A DNA stretch of 32,147 nucleotides from an uncultured Erysipelotrichaceae bacterium. Lineage in GTDB: Bacteria; Bacillota_I; Bacilli_A; Erysipelotrichales; Erysipelotrichaceae. The stretch covers positions 1-32,147 of the forward strand of contig OMXQ01000021.1 in the NCBI GenBank assembly GCA_900315065.1, given 5' to 3'. Made by a program: the position numbers and the translations under genes. The notes below the pieces were generated by a model. It searched no databases. It had not been told where the DNA came from and saw only the letters and a program-made list of their open reading frames with translations. Below are positions 6,821 through 14,896 of this stretch, in pieces; the stretch's first letter is position 1; each line of letters opens with the position of its first letter.

Positions 6821-8113
6821 ATGAAATTCTGTATTTATAATCTTGGCTGCAAAGTCAACGCCTATGAAGCAGAAAGCATCTCGGAAGAATTAATCAAAGA
6901 AAACTGGGAACGCGTTGATGAAGAAAGTGCAGCAGATGCAGTTCTGATCTTTACGTGTGCAGTCACCAATACGGCGGCTGCCAAAAGCAGAAAGGTTCTG
7001 CATAAGGCAAAGCGTCTGAATGACAAAGCAGTTACCGTGGTTGCCGGGTGCTACGCCCAGATCAATGACGGCATGCTGGATGGTGCTGATATTCTTGTCG
7101 GCTCTGCCCATAAGAAAGACATTCCCCTTTATCTCAATCAATTTCTCAAAGATGGAAAAAAGATCAGAGCTTTGGAAAACCTTGATCACGCAGAGTTTGA
7201 AAACCTGCCGGCAGATCATTTTGAAAACCACTCCAGAGGCGTTCTGAAGATCCAGGACGGCTGCAACCAGTTCTGTGCTTATTGCATCATTCCTTATGCA
7301 AGAGGCAGAGAAAGATCCTTAGCGCCGGATCTGGTCATCGCTGAAGCAAAGAAGATTGCTGAAAGACATAGTGAAATCGTATTGACCGGTATCCATACCG
7401 GCAGGTATGGAAGAGAATACGGGGTGACCCTGACGCAATTGCTGGAAAGAATTCTTGAGGAAGTTCCATCGATCAAAAGACTTCGGATTTCTTCGATTGA
7501 AGTCACGGAGCTGAGTGATGAGTTTATTGCTTTGATGAAAAGAGAAAAGCGCATTGCCCGCCATCTGCATATTCCTCTGCAGGCAGGCTGCGATAAAACC
7601 CTGAAGAATATGGGGCGTCCGTATGATACTGCTGCTTATTATGATAAAATAGAGCGTATCCGCAGGGAAATTCCCGATGTTGCAATTTCATGTGACATCA
7701 TGGTCGGCTTTCCTTCCGAAAGCGATGCGGATTTTGAAGAAAGCTATGCTTTTCTGAAAAAGTGCCGTTTCTCTTTCCTCCATGTCTTCCCGTTCTCTTT
7801 GCGGGAAGGAACCAGAGCAGCGGATATGCCGTGTCAGATCGATCCTGCCGTGAAGAAAGAAAGAGCAGCTAAGTGCATTGCCTTGTCAAGGGAACTTGAA
7901 AAAGACTATTGGCAAAGCTGGATCGGCAAAGATGCGGAAGTCATCAGTGAGAAAGTCCATGACGGCTATACGCCGGGATATACGTCTCAATACATTCCGG
8001 TCAGGATGGAAGGTATTGAATTACCGCGCGGGTCGTTTGTGAAAGTAAAGATGAGCAGGTACAGCGAAGAAGCTGTGTTTGCTGAAATGAGGCAGAGTCA
8101 TGAAATTATCTGA
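6821..8113 (+). CDS. mtaB: tRNA t6A37 methylthiotransferase MtaB
   Basis: MtaB is a radical-SAM enzyme that converts t6A37 to ms2t6A37 in tRNAs reading ANN codons. The 430-residue protein has the N-terminal methylthiotransferase domain (KFCIYNLGCKVNAYEAE, then FTCAVTN, then GCYAQ), whose three cysteines hold one Fe-S cluster. It also has the radical-SAM motif GCNQFCAYC with Cys148, 152 and 155, and a C-terminal TRAM-like region. The HIPLQAG and DIMVGFP blocks are typical. I chose ATG 6821 because it starts exactly at the family N-terminus; a TTG at 6785 would add 12 residues inside rsmE. rsmE-mtaB adjacency is common in Bacillota. The 3' end overlaps murE by 14 bases. Confidence 0.95.
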   Translation: MKFCIYNLGCKVNAYEAESISEELIKENWERVDEESAADAVLIFTCAVTNTAAAKSRKVLHKAKRLNDKAVTVVAGCYAQINDGMLDGADILVGSAHKKDIPLYLNQFLKDGKKIRALENLDHAEFENLPADHFENHSRGVLKIQDGCNQFCAYCIIPYARGRERSLAPDLVIAEAKKIAERHSEIVLTGIHTGRYGREYGVTLTQLLERILEEVPSIKRLRISSIEVTELSDEFIALMKREKRIARHLHIPLQAGCDKTLKNMGRPYDTAAYYDKIERIRREIPDVAISCDIMVGFPSESDADFEESYAFLKKCRFSFLHVFPFSLREGTRAADMPCQIDPAVKKERAAKCIALSRELEKDYWQSWIGKDAEVISEKVHDGYTPGYTSQYIPVRMEGIELPRGSFVKVKMSRYSEEAVFAEMRQSHEII

Positions 8114-9566
8114 ATTGTTTGAAAATGTTCCGGATGTAGAAGTAAAGAGCCTGATGGCTGACAGCCGCAAGAAGCGTCCGGATTCCATCTTTTTCTGTGT
8201 AAAGGGCATGATGTTTGACGGTCATCAATTTGTCGAACAGGCCATTGCCAACGGGGCAATAGTCATCGTTCATTCTGAACCGATCGAACACATGCATGAT
8301 GATATTACTTACATCAAGGTCAGGGATGTTGTCGCTGCTTTTAATAAAGTCGCAGATGCTTTCTACGGCCATCCTTCCAGAAAGATGTTGATGTACGGGG
8401 TCACCGGTACCAATGGCAAGTCTTCCATTGCCTGCATTATCCGTGACATCATGAATGAATTCCAGCCGACCGGCTATGTCGGTACCATCTCTATTGAATA
8501 CGGCAGCGTCAAGCTTCCGCCTTTATTGACAACGCCGGATATTGATGATCTGCACGGCATTTTGAGAGATATGGTAGATGCCGGCATGAAGTGCTGCGCG
8601 CTTGAAGCAAGTTCCATCGGTATTGAACAGGGCAGAGTCGATGCCATCGATTTCGATGTTGCGATCTTTACCAACCTGACTCATGATCATCTGGATTATC
8701 ATGGCAACATGCAGAACTACTTCATGGCCAAGAAGAAGCTCTTTGATAACCTCAAGCCGGAAGCTGTTGCGATTACCAATGTCGATGATTCCTATGGTCT
8801 GAAGATTACCGGGAACTGCCCATGCAGAGTCGTCACATACGGCATTGACCATGACGCAGATTACAGAGCTTCCAATATCCAGCTGCTCAAGGACAGAACC
8901 AGATTTACCCTCCAGGCAGCAGGCATGGAATATGAGATAGAGACAAATCTTGTCGCAAAGTTCAATATCTATAACGTTCTGGCTGCGATTGCTGCATTGA
9001 ACCTGAAGGGAATTTCCATTACCCAGATGATGCCGCTGCTCAAGGACATTCATCAGATTGAAGGCCGCATGCAGAGAATCAATGAAGGCCAGCCTTTCAA
9101 TATCCTTGTCGACTTTGCCCATACCCCGGACGGCATTGAAAAGGTCTGCCAGTATGCAAGTGCCATTACTCCGAAGGGCAAGCGCATCATTGCAATTACC
9201 GGTTCTGCCGGCAAGCGGGATACCATCAAGCGTCCTGTTTTCGGTCAGATTCTTGATAAATACTGCGACATGATCATCCTGACAGAAGATGATCCTCGTA
9301 ATGAAAATCCGCGTGAAATTGCCGAGCAGATTGCTTCCGGCATCAAGGATACAAACTACGTCATCATTCTTGACAGATATGATGCCATCCACGAAGCCAT
9401 TGATCTTGCCGATCCGAATGACACCATCATCATTCTCGGCAAAGGCGACGAAAAGTTCATCTATCGTGAATTCGGCAGAGAACCATATGAAGGCGATGAT
9501 ACCATTGCCCGCGAAGTATTAAAGAAATACTACTTTTCAGAGGAGGATAAAAATGAAGCTGAGTAA
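8100..9566 (+). CDS. murE: UDP-N-acetylmuramoyl-tripeptide synthetase MurE
   Basis: MurE adds the third amino acid to UDP-MurNAc-L-Ala-D-Glu in cytoplasmic peptidoglycan precursor synthesis. The 488-residue protein has the three Mur ligase domains. The N-terminal substrate domain contains [18 protein letters not shown]. The ATPase centre has [10 protein letters not shown] at about 100-108, [21 protein letters not shown] and [13 protein letters not shown]. The C-terminal domain has [26 protein letters not shown] and, at about 397-402, DDPRNE. The Arg in D(N/D)PR is the residue that contacts diaminopimelate in DAP-adding enzymes, while strict lysine enzymes usually differ there. Thermotoga MurE, which also has DDPR, can use lysine, so specificity is not settled. 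The gene overlaps mtaB by 14 bases and deoC by 14 bases, away from any division/wall cluster. Confidence 0.93.
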   Translation: MKLSELFENVPDVEVKSLMADSRKKRPDSIFFCVKGMMFDGHQFVEQAIANGAIVIVHSEPIEHMHDDITYIKVRDVVAAFNKVADAFYGHPSRKMLMYGVTGTNGKSSIACIIRDIMNEFQPTGYVGTISIEYGSVKLPPLLTTPDIDDLHGILRDMVDAGMKCCALEASSIGIEQGRVDAIDFDVAIFTNLTHDHLDYHGNMQNYFMAKKKLFDNLKPEAVAITNVDDSYGLKITGNCPCRVVTYGIDHDADYRASNIQLLKDRTRFTLQAAGMEYEIETNLVAKFNIYNVLAAIAALNLKGISITQMMPLLKDIHQIEGRMQRINEGQPFNILVDFAHTPDGIEKVCQYASAITPKGKRIIAITGSAGKRDTIKRPVFGQILDKYCDMIILTEDDPRNENPREIAEQIASGIKDTNYVIILDRYDAIHEAIDLADPNDTIIILGKGDEKFIYREFGREPYEGDDTIAREVLKKYYFSEEDKNEAE

Positions 9567-10194
9567 GTATATTGATCACACATTATTAAAGCCGGAAAGC
9601 ACCAGGGCTGATATCCAGAAGGTCGTTGATGAAGCAATCAAATATGACTTCGCTTCCGTCATGGTCAATCCGTGCTGGATCCCGTTTGTCAAGGAACAGC
9701 TCAGGGGTACAGATGTCCTGGCTGCCTGCGTTATCGGTTTCCCGCTTGGTGCCAATACAACAGCAGTCAAGGTTTATGAAGTAGAAGATGCCATTAAGAA
9801 CGGGGCAGATGAAGTTGACATGGTTCTCAATATCGGCATGCTCAAGGGCGGCGATGACGAATATGTCACCAATGAAATCAGAGCTTTGAAGAAGGCTGCC
9901 GGTACCCATACATTGAAGGTCATCATTGAAACATGTCTGCTCACAGATGAAGAAAAAGTCCGTGCCTGCAAGGATGCGGTTGCTGCTGGTGCTGATTTTG
10001 TCAAGACAAGTACAGGCTTCTCTACAGGCGGGGCAACTGTCGAAGATGTCAAGCTGATGAAGAAGGCTGTGGAAGGTTCTCCAGTCAAGGTCAAGGCATC
10101 CGGCGGTGTCAGAACACCGGAAGAATTCCAGGCTATGATCGATGCCGGTGCTGAAAGAATCGGTACATCCCACGGCTGTTCTCTGGTAAAGTAA
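9553..10194 (+). CDS. deoC: Deoxyribose-phosphate aldolase
   Basis: DeoC cleaves 2-deoxyribose-5-phosphate to glyceraldehyde-3-phosphate and acetaldehyde in deoxynucleoside catabolism. The 213-residue protein is a normal-length TIM barrel. It starts with [16 protein letters not shown] and contains [22 protein letters not shown] and [14 protein letters not shown]. The Schiff-base lysine is in [10 protein letters not shown] at about residue 150, and the second catalytic lysine is in VKASGGVRT near 180. The ATG is preceded by GAGGAGG and overlaps the end of murE by 14 bases, so it is translated from the same mRNA. Its pairing with a wall ligase is odd, because deoC more often lies with nucleoside phosphorylases or cytidine deaminase; a cdd gene is found 19 kb away in this window. 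No terminator is obvious before the rpsU promoter. Confidence 0.96.
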   Translation: MKLSKYIDHTLLKPESTRADIQKVVDEAIKYDFASVMVNPCWIPFVKEQLRGTDVLAACVIGFPLGANTTAVKVYEVEDAIKNGADEVDMVLNIGMLKGGDDEYVTNEIRALKKAAGTHTLKVIIETCLLTDEEKVRACKDAVAAGADFVKTSTGFSTGGATVEDVKLMKKAVEGSPVKVKASGGVRTPEEFQAMIDAGAERIGTSHGCSLVK

Positions 10195-10210
10195 GACCGG
10201 TAAAATTTTA

Positions 10211-10239
10211 TTGCAATTCAACATTCCCTTTGGTATCAT
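10211..10239 (+). promoter_or_regulatory. rpsU promoter
   Basis: TTGCAA (10211-10216) and TATCAT (10234-10239) are spaced 17 bp apart, 34 bases before the rpsU start. This is a good match to a housekeeping sigma-A promoter. Confidence 0.75.
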
Positions 10240-10272
10240 ATTTTAGTCAGATTAAGGAAGGGGGTGTCCCGA

Positions 10273-10455
10273 ATGTCCAGAGTTGTATTAAAGGAAAATG
10301 AAAACCTCGATGATGCATTACGTAGATTCAAGCGTCAGGTATCCCGCAACGGAACCCTCGCTGAAACACGTAAGAGAGAATATTACGTTAAGCCAGGTGT
10401 CAAGAGAAAGCTGAAGGCTGAAGCTGCACGCAAGGCTCGTAGAAGAGGTAAGTAA
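10273..10455 (+). CDS. rpsU: 30S ribosomal protein S21
   Basis: The 60-residue, very basic protein begins [21 protein letters not shown] and ends in an Arg/Lys-rich tail (RKARRRGK), which is diagnostic for S21 of the small ribosomal subunit. I chose ATG 10273, with AAGGAAGGGGG ending about eight bases upstream. The in-frame GTG at 10264 lies inside that Shine-Dalgarno region and would add three residues not found in the family. It has its own promoter and a strong terminator, so it is a single-gene unit. In many relatives rpsU sits next to a yqeY gene or dnaG, and neither is present here. Confidence 0.97.
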   Translation: MSRVVLKENENLDDALRRFKRQVSRNGTLAETRKREYYVKPGVKRKLKAEAARKARRRGK

Positions 10456-10456
10456 G

Positions 10457-10482
10457 AAGAAGCGGAAACGCTTCTTTTTTTT
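10457..10482 (+). terminator. Rho-independent terminator of rpsU
   Basis: AAGAAGCG (10457-10464) pairs with CGCTTCTT (10469-10476) around a GAAA tetraloop, followed by an uninterrupted T run to 10482. It starts right after the stop codon. Confidence 0.93.
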
Positions 10483-10739
10483 GCGCATTGTTCAAAACAG
10501 CCGGCAAATGCTATTTTACAAAGCAACAATACTTCAGTTGAGATGAAACATTGCCAATAATAAGGAAGAAGCACAGAAAGCGGTGCAGCCCTGGGAACAG
10601 CTGGACAAAATAATTCATCAATGATCATTGCTTAAGGTCTGTTTTATGTCTCTTGTTAAATCTATGTTAAACCTTGCCTGCATGTCCCAAATCAGGATTT
10701 TTCACTTCTATAATGAAATAGATCAGAGGTTGTTTTGTT
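10483..10739. other. Intergenic region with a possible decayed coding scrap and a -10 element
   Basis: No intact gene is visible. A frame ending in TGA at 10621-10623 reads NNKEEAQKAVQPWEQLDKI, which is protein-like but is preceded by two TAA codons and has no start, so it may be a gene remnant. A consensus TATAAT at 10709-10714 lies 26 bases before the next gene and probably belongs to its promoter, although no good -35 hexamer sits at 16-18 bp. Confidence 0.4.
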
Positions 10740-12347
10740 ATGGTAAACATTATCAGAAAATTGAAGAAGTCTCTGCTTTGCGGGATGAGTGCAGTCCTTG
10801 CGGCAGGCTTGTTAACAGGATGTTCTGATTCAGGCAAAGAGAAAAACTATCTTGGTAAAAAAGGGGAAATTCTGACAATTGTCTCCGGCAGTGAAAACAA
10901 GGAACTGGAACCGATTCTGGAAGAATATGCAGATCAGAATAATATCCGTATCTCTATGGTTTATAAAGGTTCGCTGGATATCATGCATGAATTGGAAGAT
11001 GGCACAACGGACTATGATGCCATCTGGCCTGCATCTTCCGTCTGGCTGAATATGGGAGATACCGCTCACAGGGTCAAATACGCTGAGTCCATTTCCATCA
11101 ATCCGGTTGTTTTCGGTATTAAGAAATCTTTAGCAGAAGAACTTGGTTTCGTGGATAAGAAGGATGTTTCCATCAAGGATATTCTTGCGGCAATTCAATC
11201 CGGCAAATTGAACTTCTGCATGACTTCTGCCACCCAGTCCAATTCCGGTGCCAGTGCTTATATCGGTTTTATCTATGCTCTGCTTGGTACCCCGGATGTC
11301 ATCACGGAAAGTGATCTGGACAAGCCGGAACTCCAGGAACAATTAAAGGAATTGTTATCCGGTATTGATCGTTCTTCCGGTTCTTCCGACTGGTTAAAAG
11401 ACATGTTTGTCAAAGGCGATTATGATGCCATGGTCAATTATGAGTGTCTGACCATTGCGGCAGATAATGAATTGACGCAGGAGGGAAGAGAACCTTTGTA
11501 TGTTGTGTATCCCTTTGATGGCCTCAGTATCGCTGATTCCCCGCTCGGCTATATCGATAATGGTGATTCCAAAAAGGAAGAAGCTTTCAAGGGCCTGCAG
11601 AAGTATCTGCTTTCTTCAGAAGCCCAGGACAAGATTCAGAGAACCGGCAGAAGAAGCGGCTATACCGGTGTCAGTGACAAGAACAAGGACGTCTTCAAAT
11701 CTGAATGGGGCTTGCAGCCGGACCGGGTCATTTCTCCGTTCAAGATGCCGGATACTGATACGATCAGGAAAGCATTGAATCTGTATCAGACAGCTTTGCG
11801 CAAGCCTTCTGCTACCGTTTATTGTCTTGATTTCTCCGGTTCGATGTCAGGAGACGGGGAAGAGCAGCTGACCAAAGCCATGGAACAGTTATTGATCCAG
11901 GCCAATGCCGCAAAGAATTATCTGCAGGCTTCTGACAAAGATATCAATATCATCATTCCGTTCAACGAAGACATCATCTATGACGAAAAGGCTGAAGGCA
12001 ACGGCACTGAAATGGAAAACCTCTATCAGGACATCGAGGCATGCGATGCCGGCGGCGGTACCAATATGTATACAGCAATTCTGCAGGGCATGGATGACCT
12101 TGCCTCATATGGAAAAGACTACAACCGGGCCATTGTCGTGATGACCGACGGCGAGTCCATGGAAGACTATGATGAACTGCAGGAAAGAGTAGAAAAAGAC
12201 GGCAGCCAGATTCCGGTTTTCTCCATTATGTATGGCGATGCCGACAAGCGGCAGCTGGAAAAGATTGCGGATCTGACTAACGCAAGAGTCTTTGACGGCC
12301 GGGATTCTTTGACAGATGCCTTCCGGAAAGTGAAGGGATACAACTGA
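10740..12347 (+). CDS. Lipoprotein with substrate-binding domain fused to a C-terminal VWA domain
   Basis: This 535-residue protein is exported and lipid-anchored. It has a basic N-terminus, a hydrophobic stretch 11-25 and a lipobox LLTGC with Cys28. Residues about 42-315 look like a type-2 periplasmic-binding fold (ILTIVSGSENKELEPIL, DYDAIWPASS at 91-100, ATQSNSGASA at 164-173, YPFDGLSIADSPLGYID at 257-273). Residues about 355-533 form a von Willebrand A domain with an intact metal site: D364-x-S366-x-S368 in DFSGSMS, T441 in GGGTNMY and D470 in VMTDGES. The combination matches proteins annotated as substrate-binding and VWA domain-containing; no biochemical role is established. It opens a three-gene unit with 1-base and 23-base overlaps. 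No ABC permease partner suited to a binding protein is nearby, so a ligand-sensing or adhesion/assembly role at the cell surface is an inference. Confidence 0.85.
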   Translation: MVNIIRKLKKSLLCGMSAVLAAGLLTGCSDSGKEKNYLGKKGEILTIVSGSENKELEPILEEYADQNNIRISMVYKGSLDIMHELEDGTTDYDAIWPASSVWLNMGDTAHRVKYAESISINPVVFGIKKSLAEELGFVDKKDVSIKDILAAIQSGKLNFCMTSATQSNSGASAYIGFIYALLGTPDVITESDLDKPELQEQLKELLSGIDRSSGSSDWLKDMFVKGDYDAMVNYECLTIAADNELTQEGREPLYVVYPFDGLSIADSPLGYIDNGDSKKEEAFKGLQKYLLSSEAQDKIQRTGRRSGYTGVSDKNKDVFKSEWGLQPDRVISPFKMPDTDTIRKALNLYQTALRKPSATVYCLDFSGSMSGDGEEQLTKAMEQLLIQANAAKNYLQASDKDINIIIPFNEDIIYDEKAEGNGTEMENLYQDIEACDAGGGTNMYTAILQGMDDLASYGKDYNRAIVVMTDGESMEDYDELQERVEKDGSQIPVFSIMYGDADKRQLEKIADLTNARVFDGRDSLTDAFRKVKGYN

Positions 12348-12952
12348 TGAATATTCTGCTCAGTATTGTTCTTTCCGTCGGTGTCTTTGGCTTGTGCGGT
12401 TTTGTCTTCAAAATGAATCTGATCTTTTCCGTCGTCATTGCAGCACTTTGTTACTTCGCTTTTTCCTTTCTGCTGAACAAAGATCCCAAGCCTGCCCCCA
12501 AGCCTTTGTATGAACCCGGCAGTCAGGAAGAAATGATGGCAGATGCGGAAGAAGATGTCAGAACACTGGAAAAGGATGCCGCAAGAATTCAGGGAGAAGT
12601 CAGTGAAACAACCGCATCTCTTGCAAAGAAGGGAAACAGGATTCTTGCATACCTGCAGGCACACCCGGAACAGATTTCTGCCAGCCGTAAGTTTGCGACC
12701 TATTATCTTGACATGGCAGGCAGGTTTGCGGACAAGTATGCGGATCTTGATGAAACCGGATTGAAAACGGAAGAAGTTGTCAATGCCAAGAAGGAAATTA
12801 CCAAAGCACTGAAGCTATTGGATAATGCCTTCGACGCCCAGTATACAAAGCTTCTTTCAGGGGATGTGATGAGCGTGGAAGCAGATGTCAAAGTTCTGCA
12901 GCAGATGGTGAATATGGAGGAACCTGGTCATGAAATTAAGCTCAAAGGTTAA
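12347..12952 (+). CDS. XpaC-like (5-bromo-4-chloroindolyl phosphate hydrolysis family) membrane protein
   Basis: This 201-residue protein has two hydrophobic segments at about 2-20 and 25-43, a Pro/Lys-rich joint (KDPKPAPKPL), and then a long helical cytoplasmic part. The end of that part, KKEITKALKLLDNAFDAQYTKLL then MSVEADVKVLQQMV, resembles the XpaC family, as does LAYLQAHPEQISASRKFATYYLD in the middle (given here in short blocks: AYLQAHPEQI and RKFATYYLDMAGR). XpaC is named from an old phenotype; its true function is unknown, and it is often found with TelA-like proteins. No telA gene is present here. The start ATG shares its first base with the stop of the preceding VWA gene, and the 3' end overlaps the next gene by 23 bases, so the three products are probably made in fixed proportion. 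Confidence 0.75.
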   Translation: MNILLSIVLSVGVFGLCGFVFKMNLIFSVVIAALCYFAFSFLLNKDPKPAPKPLYEPGSQEEMMADAEEDVRTLEKDAARIQGEVSETTASLAKKGNRILAYLQAHPEQISASRKFATYYLDMAGRFADKYADLDETGLKTEEVVNAKKEITKALKLLDNAFDAQYTKLLSGDVMSVEADVKVLQQMVNMEEPGHEIKLKG

Positions 12953-13991
12953 AGGATTTATCATCCTGGCGCTGGTATTGGCGCTGATTGTGGGATATAC
13001 AATCTTCTCCCGATCCAAACATGTGGATTCGATTACCGGCTTAGTCGGCGGGGAAAAGTTAGGATTCCTGGAGGATGAAGAAGTCGAAAATGTATTGGCC
13101 AAAGATTATCATCTGAAGCTTGATTATGCCAAAGCCGGTTCCATTGACATGGTTGCCAATCATCATGACGGCAAGGATTTCCTGTGGCCTTCTTCACAGA
13201 CTGCTCTGGAATTGTATAAGGCAAATTATGGAAATCCGGTCAAATCGGATACCATCTTCAATACGCCGATTGTTCTTTATACAAGAAAACCTGTCGCTGA
13301 TGCATTGCAGAAAGCTGGTATTGTCGCAGTGAATGATAATGTCTATACATGTGATGTCGCAAAGCTTGCGGACATGATTGAAAAGGATACTTCCTGGTCT
13401 TCCATCGGCCTGAGCCAGCTGTATGGGAATATCAAAGTTGGTACAACCGATCCTGCCAAGTCCAATTCCGGCAATATGTGGGCGGGTCTTATGGCAAATG
13501 TTTTAGCCGGCGGGATTGCAAATCAATCCAATATTTCGGAAGTATTGCCCAGACTTGAAGCAATCTTCGCAAAGAGCGGCTATATGGAAACTTCCAGTGC
13601 GGATATCTTTTCTGACTTTCTGAAGATGGGCATGGGAGCCAGGCCGATCGTTGCCGGATACGAAAGCCAGTTACTTGAATTTGCGGTAGAAAATCCGGAT
13701 ATCTTCTCTCAGGTCAAAGATGATGTTGTAATGATGTATCCGACCCCGACGGTCTGGTCCAGCCACGAATGGATCGCACTTGATGATAAAGCAGTACCGG
13801 TCATTGATGCTTTGAAGAGCGATAAAGTACAGAAGCTGGCATGGGAAAAGCATGGCTTCAGAACCGGTGTTGCCGGAGCAGAAAACAACACGGATGTCTT
13901 TGGTGTCAATGGTGTTGCTGAGAACATCACCCAGGTTGTGCAGATGCCTGACTATGCCGTCATGGATCAGATTATCAATGCTTTGTCCTGA
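12930..13991 (+). CDS. Membrane-anchored substrate-binding-like protein, paralogue of the VWA lipoprotein's binding domain
   Basis: This 353-residue protein has one N-terminal membrane segment at about 9-26 without a lipobox, so it is probably anchored with the rest outside. The body shares an ordered set of motifs with the binding half of the gene at 10740. GKDFLWPSSQ (81-90) corresponds to DYDAIWPASS, NTPIVLYTRKPVADAL to NPVVFGIKKSLAEEL, and AKSNSGNMW to TQSNSGASA. GYESQLLEF corresponds to NYECLTIAA, and KHGFRTG near the end to RRSGYTG. It has no VWA domain. I read it as a tandem paralogue that kept only the binding fold. ATG 12930 has GGAGG upstream inside the XpaC-like gene. A terminator follows the stop, closing the unit. 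The ligand is unknown. Confidence 0.75.
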   Translation: MKLSSKVKGFIILALVLALIVGYTIFSRSKHVDSITGLVGGEKLGFLEDEEVENVLAKDYHLKLDYAKAGSIDMVANHHDGKDFLWPSSQTALELYKANYGNPVKSDTIFNTPIVLYTRKPVADALQKAGIVAVNDNVYTCDVAKLADMIEKDTSWSSIGLSQLYGNIKVGTTDPAKSNSGNMWAGLMANVLAGGIANQSNISEVLPRLEAIFAKSGYMETSSADIFSDFLKMGMGARPIVAGYESQLLEFAVENPDIFSQVKDDVVMMYPTPTVWSSHEWIALDDKAVPVIDALKSDKVQKLAWEKHGFRTGVAGAENNTDVFGVNGVAENITQVVQMPDYAVMDQIINALS

Positions 13992-14029
13992 TCAATGCCT
14001 GAAAAGCGAAATGAATTATGATCAGAAGG

Positions 14030-14063
14030 AACAGATTCTGTATGATGCAGGATCTGTTTTTTT
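14030..14063 (+). terminator. Rho-independent terminator of the VWA/XpaC/binding-protein unit
   Basis: AACAGATTCT (14030-14039) pairs with AGGATCTGTT (14049-14058) with one internal mismatch, around a 9-base loop, followed by a T run to 14063. Confidence 0.8.
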
Positions 14064-14072
14064 AACATTTCT

Positions 14073-14117
14073 TTTTCAATACAAGCGCTTTCCTGTAAAA
14101 TAATTCTGTTTACAGGA
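14073..14117 (+). promoter_or_regulatory. Promoter with overlapping 9-bp inverted repeat (putative operator) before the ABC exporter
   Basis: TAAAAT at 14096-14101, preceded by TG in extended -10 position, pairs with TTTTCA (14073-14078) at 17-bp spacing. A perfect inverted repeat TCCTGTAAA (14091-14099) / TTTACAGGA (14109-14117) with a 9-base spacer spans the -10 and the expected start site, and its right arm includes the Shine-Dalgarno AGGA. If transcription starts near 14108 only the right arm is in the mRNA. That favours a DNA operator bound by a dimeric regulator over an RNA hairpin. Confidence 0.6.
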
Positions 14118-14128
14118 GAGCTTTTTCT

Positions 14129-14896
14129 ATGGAAACCATACTTGAAACCCAGCATCTCAGAAAGATTTATAATTACCGGACTGAAAATGCCTTTGAAGCT
14201 TTGCATGACATCAATTTCAAAGTTGAAAAAGGGGAGTTTGTTGCCATTATGGGACCTTCCGGATCGGGCAAATCTACTTTCATCAATAACATTTCAACGA
14301 TTGATCTGCCTACTTTCGGCAAAGTCTTTATCAAAGGAAAAGAAGTCCGTTCCATGTCTGCCAATGAAACCGGACATTTCCGCTATGAGCATCTCGGTTT
14401 TATCTTTCAGGATTTCAATCTGCTGGATACCCATACTTTATTTGAAAACATTGCCATGCCTTTGTCATTAGCACATGTAAACAAAGAGGAAATCATGAAG
14501 AGAGTCAATGACCTGGCTGACAAGATGAATATCAGAGGCATCCTTGCCAAGTATCCATATGAGTGTTCCGGCGGCCAGAGACAAAGAGCTGCCATCTGCA
14601 GAGCATTGGTCAATCAGCCAGATATCATCGTTGCGGATGAGCCGACCGGCAATCTTGACTCTGCTAATTCTGCAGAACTCATGAACATATTAGATCAGAT
14701 GAACCGGAAGGACGGGGTTACCATTGTCATGGTTACCCATGATGCTCTGATTGCCTCCTATTCTTCAAGACTCATTTATATCAGAGACGGAAATATCGAA
14801 AAACAGCTGGAAAGAAACGGGATGGACCAGGATTATTACTTCCAGAAAATTTCTGAAATCAACAATGAAGAAAGACGGGAGATTATCCGGAAATGA
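14129..14896 (+). CDS. ABC transporter ATP-binding protein, BceA/MacB-like
   Basis: This 255-residue ATPase has all the motifs: Walker A GPSGSGKST (42-50), Q-loop FIFQDFN (Gln94), signature CSGGQRQR (146-153, with Cys in place of the usual Leu), Walker B IIVADEPTGNLDS (Asp170-Glu171) and H-loop His204. The HFRYEHLGFIFQDFNLLD block and the Cys/Ser-GGQ context are typical of the BceA/VraF group. Those proteins power export or target-protection against bacitracin and other lipid-II-directed antimicrobial peptides. The start ATG 14129 follows ACAGGAGAG. The stop overlaps the start of the permease gene (ATGA). No two-component regulator lies beside it, unlike most Bce modules. The subfamily is confident; the substrate is not known. 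Confidence 0.9.
   Translation: METILETQHLRKIYNYRTENAFEALHDINFKVEKGEFVAIMGPSGSGKSTFINNISTIDLPTFGKVFIKGKEVRSMSANETGHFRYEHLGFIFQDFNLLDTHTLFENIAMPLSLAHVNKEEIMKRVNDLADKMNIRGILAKYPYECSGGQRQRAAICRALVNQPDIIVADEPTGNLDSANSAELMNILDQMNRKDGVTIVMVTHDALIASYSSRLIYIRDGNIEKQLERNGMDQDYYFQKISEINNEERREIIRK

Noticed and set aside
8523-9392. 289-codon minus-strand open frame inside murE
   Set aside because: It is a shadow of murE codon use; murE has all family motifs and the antisense product matches nothing I recognise.
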